This document shows, in pieces, positions 16,028-24,343 of a stretch of DNA of 41,479 nucleotides; the stretch's first letter is position 1; the number at the start of each line of letters is the position of its first letter. Location of the stretch: positions 1 to 41,479 of the forward strand of contig JAKQJK010000106.1 of NCBI GenBank assembly GCA_029561195.1. Reading direction: 5' to 3'. The DNA comes from Pseudomonadota bacterium (GTDB lineage: Bacteria > Pseudomonadota > Gammaproteobacteria > Burkholderiales > Burkholderiaceae_C). The notes beneath the pieces are model-generated. The model did no database searches. It was not told the origin of the DNA and saw only the letters and a program-made list of their open reading frames with translations. The translations under genes were made by a program, and so were the position numbers.

Positions 16028-16954
16028 TCAATCGGCGCCAATCAGAACCTTGACGTGCGCGGATACGCTACGCGCCAGCGGACTAAGCACGTAGCCACCC
16101 TCCAGACAGGAAATCACACGCCCCTGACAGTGACGCCGTGCAAGGGACAATAGTTGCTGCGTGACCCATTCGTAGTCAGCTTCGACCAACCCCAGGTTGC
16201 CCATATCGTCCTCCCGGTGGCCATCGAATCCAGCCGAGATATAGATCAACTGCGGCTTGAAGGCTTCCAGCGCGGGCAACCAATGGCGAGTGACTGCGTC
16301 TCGGAACGCGTTGCTACCTGAGCGTGATGGCAGACCCACATTGACCATGTTGGGCCCGTTGGCGTCGTCGCCACTAAATGGATAGATGCCCTGTTCAAAG
16401 ATCGAGCACATCAGCACACGCTCATCGCCACGAAAGATGTCTTCGCTGCCGTTGCCATGATGCACGTCGAAATCGATCAACGCGACGCGTTCCAGACCAT
16501 GCGCGCTCAAGGCGTGGCGAATGCCCACCGCCACGTTGTTGAAAAAGCAAAACCCCATGGCCGCTGACCGCTCTGCATGGTGCCCCGGGGGCCGGACGCA
16601 GCAAAAGGCGGTTGGCACCTCTCCCGATAGCACCAAATCTGTGGCCTGCACCGCAGCACCTGCCGCACGAAGAGCAGCCGTCAGAGTAAACGGGTTCATC
16701 TCGGTATCAGGATCGACCCGGTGGTACCCCTCCAAAGGTGATGCGTCCATGAGCTCGCTCACGTACGAAGTCGAATGAGCCCTGGCGAGCTGTTCAGTTG
16801 TTGCCAGTGGCGCGTCGTAGGTGTTCATGTAGTCCAGAAGCCCTTTGACCAGCAACATATCGTTGATGGCCCCCAGTCGCTCCGGGCACTCAGGATGATG
16901 GGCACCCATTTCGTGACGTGCGCAGTCGGCATGGGTGATAAACGCGGGTAGCAA
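16028..16954 (-). CDS. Histone deacetylase-family (AcuC/acetylpolyamine amidohydrolase-like) hydrolase
   Basis: This is a zinc-dependent deacetylase-fold enzyme. Visible residues are the His pair in CVRPPGHHAE, zinc ligands in DFDVHHGNGSEDIF and SAGFDGHRED, and the transition-state tyrosine in LEGGYV. The family N-terminus is LPAFITHADCARHEMG followed by HHPECPERL. I place the start at the TTG at 16954, which has AAGGAG six bases upstream and gives 308 residues with that family N-terminus. An in-frame ATG at 17083 would add 43 unrelated residues and lies directly against the T run of the bktB terminator. The next gene is a Pat-like acetyltransferase eight bases away, which suggests protein deacetylation; polyamine or other small substrates remain possible. 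Confidence 0.88.
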   Translation of the reverse strand: MLPAFITHADCARHEMGAHHPECPERLGAINDMLLVKGLLDYMNTYDAPLATTEQLARAHSTSYVSELMDASPLEGYHRVDPDTEMNPFTLTAALRAAGAAVQATDLVLSGEVPTAFCCVRPPGHHAERSAAMGFCFFNNVAVGIRHALSAHGLERVALIDFDVHHGNGSEDIFRGDERVLMCSIFEQGIYPFSGDDANGPNMVNVGLPSRSGSNAFRDAVTRHWLPALEAFKPQLIYISAGFDGHREDDMGNLGLVEADYEWVTQQLLSLARRHCQGRVISCLEGGYVLSPLARSVSAHVKVLIGAD

Positions 16955-16960
16955 GACAAG

Positions 16961-16966
16961 CTCCTT
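16961..16966 (-). promoter_or_regulatory. Ribosome binding site that decides a TTG start
   Basis: AAGGAG on the minus strand is separated by six bases from the TTG at 16954-16952. It is a near-ideal site in a region where the longer ATG-initiated frame has none. It supports TTG initiation of the deacetylase gene. Confidence 0.65.
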
Positions 16967-17084
16967 GGGCGATTCGGGCCCTTTCACAGGCAGGGAAATG
17001 CAGTCTAGATCTGCGGGGTTCAAAGCGTCTTGATATAAAACAACCTGGATGCTAAAATATGGATCGGGAGGTTCGTACGCCATG

Positions 17085-17124
17085 AAAAAAGCCTCTCGTC
17101 CTCTTTGAGGGGACTGGAGAGGCT
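17085..17124 (-). terminator. Rho-independent terminator after bktB
   Basis: On the minus strand AGCCTCTC pairs perfectly with GAGAGGCT. An inner GTCC/GGAC stem extends the hairpin, and a run of six T residues follows. It starts 34 bases after the thiolase stop. No comparable T run lies on the other side, so it works for the minus strand only. It separates bktB from the deacetylase/acetyltransferase pair, which therefore needs its own promoter between 16967 and 17084. Confidence 0.8.
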
Positions 17125-17158
17125 ATGAAATACGTAGCAGATGGATGTCGACCGGGGG

Positions 17159-18343
17159 TCAGCTCCGCTCGAAGATTGCTGCGATACCCTGACCGCCACC
17201 GATACACATGGTCACCAGTGCATAGCGGCCACCGATGCGTTCCAGTTCGTACAGTGCTTTCACAGTTATCAGCGCACCTGTTGCCCCAATGGGATGTCCC
17301 AATGAAATGCCCGAGCCGTTGGGGTTGACTTTGGCTGGGTCCAGGCCAAGATCGCGGGTGACCGCGCAAGCCTGTGCTGCGAAAGCTTCGTTGGCTTCGA
17401 TGACATCCAGATCCTTGACCGTCAGACCCGCTCGTTTCAACGCTTTCTGTGTCGCGGGCACTGGGCCAATGCCCATGTATCTCGGATCTACACCTGCATG
17501 TGCATAGGCGACCAGGCGGGCCAAGGGTTTCAAGCCACGCGCTTTGGCAACACTGGCCTCCATCAGCACCACGGTAGCCGCAGCATCATTGATACCTGAC
17601 GCGTTACCGGCCGTGACGGTGCCGTTCTCCTTGGCAAATACGGGTTTGAGCTTCGCCATGTCGGCCATAGAGCAGTTGGGGCGATAGTGTTCATCGGTGT
17701 CATAGGCCACATCGCCTTTCTTGCTTTTGAGCATCACGGGCAGGATCTGGCTCTTGAAGTGGCCAGCCTCAATGGCACGCTGCGCGCGGTTGTGGCTTTC
17801 TACTGCCAGTTTGTCCTGGTCTTCCCTCGTGATCCCCCATTTGGTAGCAATATTTTCAGCCGTTACACCCATATGAATGGTGTGAAACGGGTCATGTAAG
17901 GCGCCAACCATCATGTCTACCATTTTGGTGTCACCCATGCGTGCACCCCATCGCATGTTCAGGGATGCAAAAGGCGCCCGGCTCATGTTCTCGGCGCCTC
18001 CGCCAATGGCGATATCGGTATCGCCTAGCAAGATGCTTTGGCTGGCGTTCACGATGGCTTGCAGACCCGAACCACAAAGACGATTCACGTTGAACGCAGG
18101 CGTACCTTCCGAGCACCCACCGTTGACGGCTGCGACGCGGGACAGGTACATGTCTTTGGGCTCCGTGTTGACCACGTGGCCAAATACCACGTGACCGACT
18201 TCCTCACCGCTGACACTGGCACGTTTGAGCGATTCGCGCACTACTTGCGCGGCCAGATCAGTGGGGGCAATATCTTTCAGACTGCCACCAAACGTGCCAA
18301 TGGCGGTACGCACGGCGCTGACAACAACAACTTCACGGCTCAT
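17159..18343 (-). CDS. bktB: Acetyl-CoA C-acyltransferase (beta-ketothiolase BktB)
   Basis: This thiolase condenses or cleaves short beta-ketoacyl-CoA esters; BktB of Cupriavidus necator supplies C4 and C5 precursors for polyhydroxyalkanoates. The 394-residue length equals that of C. necator BktB as I recall it. The catalytic residues fall at C90 (NRLCGSGLQAI), H350 (SLGHPIGATGA) and C380 (CIGGGQGIAAIFERS). VRTAIGTFGGSLKD and GALHDPFHTIHMGVTAEN are strongly BktB-like. AAGGAA lies upstream of the ATG at 18343. It could also serve beta-oxidation. A hairpin terminator follows it. No phaB or phaC lies in the window. Confidence 0.9.
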   Translation of the reverse strand: MSREVVVVSAVRTAIGTFGGSLKDIAPTDLAAQVVRESLKRASVSGEEVGHVVFGHVVNTEPKDMYLSRVAAVNGGCSEGTPAFNVNRLCGSGLQAIVNASQSILLGDTDIAIGGGAENMSRAPFASLNMRWGARMGDTKMVDMMVGALHDPFHTIHMGVTAENIATKWGITREDQDKLAVESHNRAQRAIEAGHFKSQILPVMLKSKKGDVAYDTDEHYRPNCSMADMAKLKPVFAKENGTVTAGNASGINDAAATVVLMEASVAKARGLKPLARLVAYAHAGVDPRYMGIGPVPATQKALKRAGLTVKDLDVIEANEAFAAQACAVTRDLGLDPAKVNPNGSGISLGHPIGATGALITVKALYELERIGGRYALVTMCIGGGQGIAAIFERS

Positions 18344-18410
18344 GGGGATTCCTTCAGTCAGGTCAATCGGGTTGAAAGACGCAGTGTGCTACTGAAAGGT
18401 TTCGACCAGC

Positions 18411-19178
18411 TTACTGTAGATTCGTTTCCCTGACATCGGCGACAGGTTGGCTGCCAAAGTCAGGCCGGGCCAGGTATGCCAGCACGCGCGCCGCGGCTAC
18501 CTCGGGGCTCGCCAGCTGGCCATTTGCTTTCAAACTGACAAAACTGTCCCGATCAGGGAAGAGGCCAGCCTCGGCAGACCGAAGCTGAGTCTGCATATCG
18601 GTATCGATCACGCCTGGCGCCAGAGAGCATACCTTTGCGCCAAAGGGCTTGTCTGCTTCGTCCAGCGCCACACAGCGGGTGAAATGATCCATTCCGGCTT
18701 TAGCTGCGCAGTAGGCGGCTTGTGCCGCCATAGCCCGCCGCCCCAAGCCTGAGGAAATGTTGAGTACCTTGCGTTCACAGTTCCAGTTTTCAGTCGCGCG
18801 GAGAAATGCTGCCGTCAGCTGCATTGGTGCCTCCAGACCTACCCGTAGGGCGTGTTCGATGTCCCCGGGCTGGGCGTTGCTGAGCGGTCCAACGCGTCCA
18901 ATCACGCCGGCGTTGTTGATCAGTGTAGCGCTGGTGAAGCGCTGAACGACTTGCTCATGCAGCCAGTGCTCCAGCCGGGTACTAACCCGGTATCCATGGG
19001 CCAAGTCTTGCTGCCATTGCAGCAGGGTTGCTCCGCTAGCCTTAGCAAGTGGTGTTAGCGCATCACTGGTCTGGCGCGAAATGCATAGCAGATCACCACC
19101 GCCCTTGAGCAGTTGTTGAGCCATGCACAAGCCCATTCCGCGCGAGCCGCCTGTCAGGATGGTGAGGTGTTTCTTCAT
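18411..19178 (-). CDS. Short-chain dehydrogenase/reductase (sepiapterin-reductase-like)
   Basis: This 255-residue NAD(P)H-dependent oxidoreductase has the classical SDR signatures: TGGSRGMG (9-16), the NNAG structural motif (INNAGVIGRVG), the catalytic Ser in NISSGLG and YCAAK as the Tyr-x3-Lys pair. The layout LINNAGVIGRVGPLSN and CSLAPGVIDTDMQTQLR resembles the benzil/sepiapterin reductase branch; the substrate is unknown. The gene lies 41 bases after the pseudouridine synthase gene on the same strand and may be the last gene of that run. Confidence 0.88.
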   Translation of the reverse strand: MKKHLTILTGGSRGMGLCMAQQLLKGGGDLLCISRQTSDALTPLAKASGATLLQWQQDLAHGYRVSTRLEHWLHEQVVQRFTSATLINNAGVIGRVGPLSNAQPGDIEHALRVGLEAPMQLTAAFLRATENWNCERKVLNISSGLGRRAMAAQAAYCAAKAGMDHFTRCVALDEADKPFGAKVCSLAPGVIDTDMQTQLRSAEAGLFPDRDSFVSLKANGQLASPEVAAARVLAYLARPDFGSQPVADVRETNLQ

Positions 19179-19219
19179 GTCTAAATGGTAGCCTCTACAA
19201 GAGGTAGCGACAATGCCAC

Positions 19220-19894
19220 CTAGAACGGTGGCGCAGATTGAAATGCTATTGGTTCACCTGTGACAGGGTGGTACAGGGTCAGCCCGACAGCGTGCAGCAA
19301 CAGCCGATCCGATTTGCTCTGCACCTCAGGACGGGCGTACAAAGCATCTCCCAAAATGGGGTGACCCAGAGCCTTCAAATGAACGCGTAACTGGTGCGAG
19401 CGCCCGGTCAGGGGCTCCAATTCCAATCGGGTGGTGTTGGCTTGCTTCTGGACATCAATGGCCAGTCGGGGCGTTTCAAGTTCAGATTTCCGCCATCGGG
19501 TCAGGCTGGGCTTACCGCGGGTTGTATCAATGATGCGTAATGGGCGATTAGGCCAGTCCACAGCAATGGGCAAGTTGATCTCGTTCCAGTCCTCACCTTG
19601 ACAACTTATCAGACCATCAACTACAGCAATGTATCGCTTAACGACTTCCCGGCTGGCGAATGCATTGCTCAGCATGCGCTGATTAGCGATGCCACGGGCC
19701 ATGATCATCAGTCCCGAGGTCGCCATATCCAGCCGATGCACGATCAATGCATCTGCAAATTGCCACTGAACCCGGGCGCTCAGGCAATCCTGCTTGTCAT
19801 CGCCCCGGCCGGGTACTGAGAGTAGTCCCGCAGGTTTGTCCAGAACCAGCAGTGCGTCATCCTGATAAACGACCTGCAGCTCAAAGCTGCTCAT
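19220..19894 (-). CDS. RluA-family RNA pseudouridine synthase
   Basis: Enzymes of this family isomerise uridine to pseudouridine in rRNA or tRNA. The 224-residue single-domain protein has the catalytic aspartate D56 in HRLDMATSGLMIMARG, the LLVLDKPAGLLSVPGRG strand and the C-terminal GRSHQLRVHLKALGHPILGD motif. The length and absence of an S4 domain fit the RluA subgroup (23S U746 and tRNA U32 in Escherichia coli) more than RluC/D. Its ATG overlaps the end of the upstream histidine kinase gene by 14 bases, so it is probably translationally coupled to it. Confidence 0.88.
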   Translation of the reverse strand: MSSFELQVVYQDDALLVLDKPAGLLSVPGRGDDKQDCLSARVQWQFADALIVHRLDMATSGLMIMARGIANQRMLSNAFASREVVKRYIAVVDGLISCQGEDWNEINLPIAVDWPNRPLRIIDTTRGKPSLTRWRKSELETPRLAIDVQKQANTTRLELEPLTGRSHQLRVHLKALGHPILGDALYARPEVQSKSDRLLLHAVGLTLYHPVTGEPIAFQSAPPF

Positions 19895-22022
19895 TATCCA
19901 GAATCAGGCGTTGGACGATCTCGCATAGCTCTTCAACATCGTTGGGTTTGTGAATCAGCGCCTGAGCGCCTTCGGTGATGGCGCTCTGCTCAATCTCTGC
20001 TGTCACATAACCTGACGCCAGCGCGACAGGAAGGCCAGGACGGATTACTTTGGCTTCCCGCAGCAGGTCCACGCCACAATAGCCGGGCATGTTGTAGTCG
20101 GTCACCAGCAGGTGATAGTCCTGCGGGTCCGCGCGCAGTGCTGTTGCTGCCATGTGAGGATCGGTAAACGAAGTAACCTTGAAGCCTTTGCGCGTCAGTA
20201 CCCGTTCAACCAGAAATACCAGCGCCTGGTCGTCATCCACGTACATCACGTGCTTGCCCATGCCGTTGACTTCTGCCGACCCCTTGACGTCGATATCAAC
20301 TGGCTGTGCCGGTGCGTCAATGGAGGGGAAGTAAAGCGTAAATGTGCTGCCCTTGCCCAGCTTGCTCTGTACGCCAACCGTCCCCATGTGTGTGCGCATG
20401 ATGCCGTGCACCACCGCAAGTCCCAGGCCGGTGCCTTCACCCACCGGCTTTGTTGTGAAAAATGGCTCGAAAATCCGGCGCAGCGTGTCTGGATCAATGC
20501 CTGCACCGCTATCCTTGACAGCCAGTCGCACGTGGTTACCACGCGAGGAGCCACGGCGTTCAACCAACCGCGAACCCAATGGTGGATTACCCAATTCGAT
20601 AATGACGGAACCACGGTCCTTGCCAATCGACTGAATGGCGTTGGTACACAGGTTCAGCAACGCCTGCTCCACCTGAGTGGCATCGGCCAGAACCGCAGAG
20701 GTTCCCGGATGAATCACCACCTGCATGTCGATAGTGGGGGGTAGAGTCACCTTCAGCAGGCGCATGGTCTCGTGAATCACTTCAGCCAGTTGAATTGGTC
20801 GGCGTTTGGGTGGTTCATTGCGGCTGAATGTGAGAATCTGGCGCACCAGATCTCGGGCACGACGGCCCGCTTTTTCAATTTCTGTCAAGCTGACCAGCGC
20901 AGCAGAGTCGACCGGGGTATCCAGCTTGGCCAGTTCCACGTTACCCAAAATGGCGCTAAGAATGTTGTTGAAGTCGTGGGCGATACCGCCCGCCATGGTG
21001 CCCACTGCCTGCATCTTGTGTGATTCACGCAACTGGGCTTCCAGTACGTTGCGGTGGGTTTCAATTTTCTTTCTGGCGGTCAGATCCCGGGCGAAGACGG
21101 TTGTTATGTCACCCTCGGGCCGGCGTTCTGTGGATACGCTTACCTCTACAGACAACACTTTTCCCTCAGCTGTGCGGCCCTCCATTTCACCCAACTGGGC
21201 ATGTGTGGATACCTGAGAGTAGGCCAGCGTGCTGACTGCCTGGGGTAAAAACCGCTCCAATGGGCTACCCAGCGCCTGATCAGATGGGCACTGGAAAAGG
21301 ATGGCTGCGGCAGGGTTGAAAACCGAAATGGTGCCGTCAGCATCTACGCAAATAATCGCATCTAGCGAGGAATTGATAATGGCCGCCAGGCGAGACTCAC
21401 TCTGGTGAAGCTCTTCATTGCGCTGGCGAAGTGCGACAGCGCTTGCCTGCAGAGCGTGGCGCTCGGTGAGCAAGGGCCCCTGATCGATGATGGCGCAAAT
21501 GAAATTGGCCAATTCATCCAGCGGGTTCTCAATGCGGGCAATGTGCAGGTCACCGGTGAAGAGCCCATTGGAGCCACCAGAAAAAATGATTTCGTTGACC
21601 TCACTGGTGCCTTGCAGTTTGGCCTGCGAAAAAGCCGAAGCTACTTTGTCCGAATGCTGCCCGTCTACAAATGGCAGCAGAAAGTTCAAAGGTGCATCGC
21701 TCTCCGACGGACGAAATCTGCGCAATGCCATCGCATTGCTTTCCAGCACCAGCCCAGTCTCGTCGACTACCATCAGCGCCAGCGGCACGTTGGAAAACAG
21801 CGCCAGAAAGCGCTCAGAGGCACCTTCGGCTTCCAGCTGGCTGTAGCGCAGCGCCTCGTTCTGGATCTCCAGTTCGGCCTGGTACTTGCGCAGATCTTCA
21901 ACCATCTGCGGCAAGGCATAACCGTCCGTGAACACACCTTGGGCCGTACGTTCTTCAGTTAACCCCCCGGATGGTTCCCAAGGGGTGCTGTGAATATTTC
22001 TGAGTCTGGCGTTGTCGCTCAT
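19881..22022 (-). CDS. PAS-containing cytoplasmic hybrid histidine kinase
   Basis: This signalling protein of 713 residues has no membrane segment. A short coiled coil (about 36-70) leads into PAS 1 (about 70-185), a second coiled coil (185-210) and PAS 2 (about 211-320). The phospho-acceptor domain follows, with H349 in MAGGIAHDFNNILSAILGN. The ATPase domain has N-box LLNLCTNAIQSIG, G1 VKDSGAGIDPD, the F-box IFEPFFTTKPVGEGTGLGL. The C-terminal receiver domain has its acidic pair at YVDDDQ and phospho-acceptor D642 in VTDYNMPG. All key residues are intact. HDFNNIL is the class typical of CckA/NtrB-like enzymes. No partner response regulator is adjacent. Confidence 0.92.
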   Translation of the reverse strand: MSDNARLRNIHSTPWEPSGGLTEERTAQGVFTDGYALPQMVEDLRKYQAELEIQNEALRYSQLEAEGASERFLALFSNVPLALMVVDETGLVLESNAMALRRFRPSESDAPLNFLLPFVDGQHSDKVASAFSQAKLQGTSEVNEIIFSGGSNGLFTGDLHIARIENPLDELANFICAIIDQGPLLTERHALQASAVALRQRNEELHQSESRLAAIINSSLDAIICVDADGTISVFNPAAAILFQCPSDQALGSPLERFLPQAVSTLAYSQVSTHAQLGEMEGRTAEGKVLSVEVSVSTERRPEGDITTVFARDLTARKKIETHRNVLEAQLRESHKMQAVGTMAGGIAHDFNNILSAILGNVELAKLDTPVDSAALVSLTEIEKAGRRARDLVRQILTFSRNEPPKRRPIQLAEVIHETMRLLKVTLPPTIDMQVVIHPGTSAVLADATQVEQALLNLCTNAIQSIGKDRGSVIIELGNPPLGSRLVERRGSSRGNHVRLAVKDSGAGIDPDTLRRIFEPFFTTKPVGEGTGLGLAVVHGIMRTHMGTVGVQSKLGKGSTFTLYFPSIDAPAQPVDIDVKGSAEVNGMGKHVMYVDDDQALVFLVERVLTRKGFKVTSFTDPHMAATALRADPQDYHLLVTDYNMPGYCGVDLLREAKVIRPGLPVALASGYVTAEIEQSAITEGAQALIHKPNDVEELCEIVQRLILDNEQL

Positions 22023-22052
22023 GGTGCCTTCACGACAAAAGACGGAAGCCGA

Positions 22053-22193
22053 TTACTTTTTAAGCTTTCCGCGCACGGGCACCACGGTCGTAATCGTGGG
22101 GCGAACCGCATCGGGTGACACCGGCTTGGGAGGCGATGTGTCTTTCTTGGGCTTTTTAACCATCTTGTTACTGTTTTGCTGACCTTTAGCCAT
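22053..22193 (-). CDS. Small Lys/Pro-rich protein, 46 residues
   Basis: A 46-codon frame runs from ATG 22193 to TAA 22053, with AGGAG six bases before the start. The product begins MAKGQQNSNKMVKKPKK, continues DTSPPKPVSPDAVRP and ends VVPVRGKLKK. It is strongly basic and Pro-rich, with no hydrophobic segment, and probably disordered. I believe similar small MAKGQ-type proteins occur in other Burkholderiales, but this needs a search. It lies between the hybrid kinase and the triheme cytochrome on the same strand. Function is unknown; a nucleic-acid- or ribosome-associated role would be only a guess from its charge. Confidence 0.75.
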   Translation of the reverse strand: MAKGQQNSNKMVKKPKKDTSPPKPVSPDAVRPTITTVVPVRGKLKK

Positions 22194-22238
22194 CTTCTGC
22201 TCCTGAGGTTGATGACCCGAATGGGCCGGGACGGCTCA

Positions 22239-23555
22239 TTATCTGCCCGACTGGACCGTTTTTTCCCGAAAACGATTCACATCCAGCTCGCTGATTGGCG
22301 AAGCCTCATTGTTCCATGATGTCCGTATGTAGGTGAGTACATTGGCCAAGTCTTGATCACTCAAGATCAACGCAAACGGCGGCATGCCAAAAGGCCTGGG
22401 ATTGCCCAGTGTGGCAGGCAAAAAACCGCCGTTGAGGACGATTTGTATCAGGTTGGCAGTTACCGGCAGGGTGATCGCCCGGTTGCCCGCCAGCGCAGGG
22501 TAAGCGTTGGGCACGCCCTCCCCACTTTTGCCATGACACTGAGCGCAATGTTTTTCGTAAAGCGGGGCGCCCTTTCCCGCAGCTTCTATAGAGGCTCCCT
22601 GAGCCGGACTGGATGGAGCGGTTGATTTACCCCTGGGCTGCTGATCAGTTCCAGGTAGTGTTTTCAGAAAAACGGCGGTTGCCTCAAGGTCTTGCGGAGA
22701 CCAATATTGGGTGCTGTGCAGAACCACTTCACTCATGGGGCCACTGGTCGCACCTCGGGCTGACTGGCCAGTCGCCAGAAGCTGAACGATCTCCGGAACG
22801 CTCCACGTCGCAACGCCTGCTTCCTGCGGCGACGTGAGTGAAGGGGCATACCAATCCTGAACCGGCATCAACCCGCCGCTGAACTCGTGCGCCATGTCAG
22901 AGCCGCCCCATGCATTGCGGGCGGTGTGGCAGGCGGTGCAATGGCCGGGCCCGCGGACCAGATATGCCCCCCGATTCCATTGTCCGGATTGGGACACTTC
23001 AGTCTGAAAAGCTGCTGGCTTGAAATACAGCGCCCGCCAGGCCCGCAAGGCGGTCTGGGTTCCATAAGGCCAGCGCAGGGTATGCGTCTTGTTGGGCTGC
23101 TCAACGGCAGGCAGTCGGCCCAGAAAGGCAAACAGTGCGTCGGAATCCACACGGGTGATCTGGCTGTAGCTCGTGTACGGAAATGCCGGGTACAGAAGCC
23201 GCCCGTCACGGGCGCGCCCATGGTGCAGGGCACGCCAGAAATCGTTGGTGTTCCATTGCCCGAGCCCGGTGGTATTGTCTGGGGTCAGGTTGCTGGAAAA
23301 CACCGTTCCAAACGGCGTCTCAATGCCGCGCCCCCCCGCGTAAGGCGATCCACCGCGCGACGTGTGGCACGCCATGCAATTGCCAACGCGTGCCAGGTAG
23401 GCGCCTCGCTCGATCACGTTGGCTTCAGTTTCGCTAGGCACCTGGGCCGACGCGGCCTGCCTTTCGTCGATCGCATCCATTCCCCAGACAATGGCAGCCG
23501 TCGCAACCATCAGCGCAAGGAACACAGCGACCAGGACCAGAGAGAACTTTTTCAC
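22239..23555 (-). CDS. Triheme cytochrome c, membrane dehydrogenase subunit type
   Basis: The product (about 438 residues) has an N-terminal signal/anchor (MKKFSLVLVAVFLALMVA region) and three haem-attachment motifs: CMACH (60-64), CTACH (206-210) and CAQCH (337-341). GAYLARVGNCMACHT, SNLTPDNTTGLGQW and HCTACHTARN match the cytochrome subunit that accepts electrons from periplasmic alcohol, gluconate or sorbitol dehydrogenases and passes them to quinone. No dehydrogenase subunit is seen in the window. The start is uncertain: GTG 23555 gives a proper signal sequence; GTG 23591 would overlap the diheme gene by 19 bases. It follows that cytochrome directly. Confidence 0.87.
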   Translation of the reverse strand: MKKFSLVLVAVFLALMVATAAIVWGMDAIDERQAASAQVPSETEANVIERGAYLARVGNCMACHTSRGGSPYAGGRGIETPFGTVFSSNLTPDNTTGLGQWNTNDFWRALHHGRARDGRLLYPAFPYTSYSQITRVDSDALFAFLGRLPAVEQPNKTHTLRWPYGTQTALRAWRALYFKPAAFQTEVSQSGQWNRGAYLVRGPGHCTACHTARNAWGGSDMAHEFSGGLMPVQDWYAPSLTSPQEAGVATWSVPEIVQLLATGQSARGATSGPMSEVVLHSTQYWSPQDLEATAVFLKTLPGTDQQPRGKSTAPSSPAQGASIEAAGKGAPLYEKHCAQCHGKSGEGVPNAYPALAGNRAITLPVTANLIQIVLNGGFLPATLGNPRPFGMPPFALILSDQDLANVLTYIRTSWNNEASPISELDVNRFREKTVQSGR

Positions 23556-23572
23556 AACTGATGGCGGTGCGG

Positions 23573-24286
23573 TTATGGCGCACTGCCGCACTGGATGGCA
23601 TTTGTTTCCGTCGAAACGGTACTACGGGCCCTTGCCGGGCGTGTGTTGCCCGGCAAGGGCCGGGAAGCCAGCCAGCTCGACACGGCCGTCACATCCTCTG
23701 CTGTCATTTTTTTGGTGACCCGGGCCATGCAATCCGGTGAATGAGCACGTCGCTGCCCGGCGATCCAGGAGCCCAGCTGTGCGTTCAGGTAGTCGCGTGG
23801 CAAGCCCAGCAGCCCCGGGACCACAGGCTCGACGCCTGTGAGGGCTTCGCCATGGCACTGAGTGCACGCTGGAATGCTTCTGGATATGTCGCCCTGAGTG
23901 GCCAGTGTTTCACCGCGCTGCAGAACCGCAGGGCTTGTGGTGTAGGTCAGCGGTGCAGGGTAGGGCAAATCAAGTGCCGAAAAATATTGGGCGATTTCCT
24001 TCAGATAGGCCGTGTTCAGGGGGTCCAACAAGCCGGTCATCGGGTTGTAATGACGTCGGCCATCGCGAAAATTCAGCAACTGGTTGTACAGATAGCCCGC
24101 CGGCTTCCCGGCGATACGCGGGTAGTAACCGTCTGGCCCTGCACGCCCCTGATCACCGTGACAGGCCGTGCAGGCCAGTGTGCGCTGGGCCATAGAGTCC
24201 TCGAAGACGGGAGGAGCGGCTACGGCCTGCATGGCGTTCAGCAACCACAAACCCAGTGCCCATGAACAATAAAAGTGGGTGCGCAT
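23573..24286 (-). CDS. Periplasmic diheme cytochrome c (c4-like)
   Basis: The 237-residue product has a signal peptide (hydrophobic core WALGLWLLNAMQ, cleavage expected after AVAA) and two class-I haem domains. CTACH lies at 39-43 and CTQCH at 141-145, each followed by a KP/PRDYL-type segment (GKPAGYLYNQLLNFRDGRR; LPRDYLNAQLGSWIAGQR) typical of cytochrome c4. Candidate axial methionines are NPMTGL and CMARVTKKM. It would shuttle electrons in the periplasm, and the triheme cytochrome gene directly downstream is the likely partner. The last 25 residues are a Thr/Arg-rich extension beyond the usual c4 end. Confidence 0.87.
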   Translation of the reverse strand: MRTHFYCSWALGLWLLNAMQAVAAPPVFEDSMAQRTLACTACHGDQGRAGPDGYYPRIAGKPAGYLYNQLLNFRDGRRHYNPMTGLLDPLNTAYLKEIAQYFSALDLPYPAPLTYTTSPAVLQRGETLATQGDISRSIPACTQCHGEALTGVEPVVPGLLGLPRDYLNAQLGSWIAGQRRAHSPDCMARVTKKMTAEDVTAVSSWLASRPLPGNTRPARARSTVSTETNAIQCGSAP

Positions 24287-24343
24287 GGAGCCAACTTTAC
24301 CCCGGGTCTGCCATGCACCTCGCGAGTAAACGAGAATTGACGA

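Noticed and set aside
22200..22236. CCCG/CGGG hairpin after the triheme cytochrome gene as a terminator
   Set aside because: The stem is only four pairs and no T run follows.
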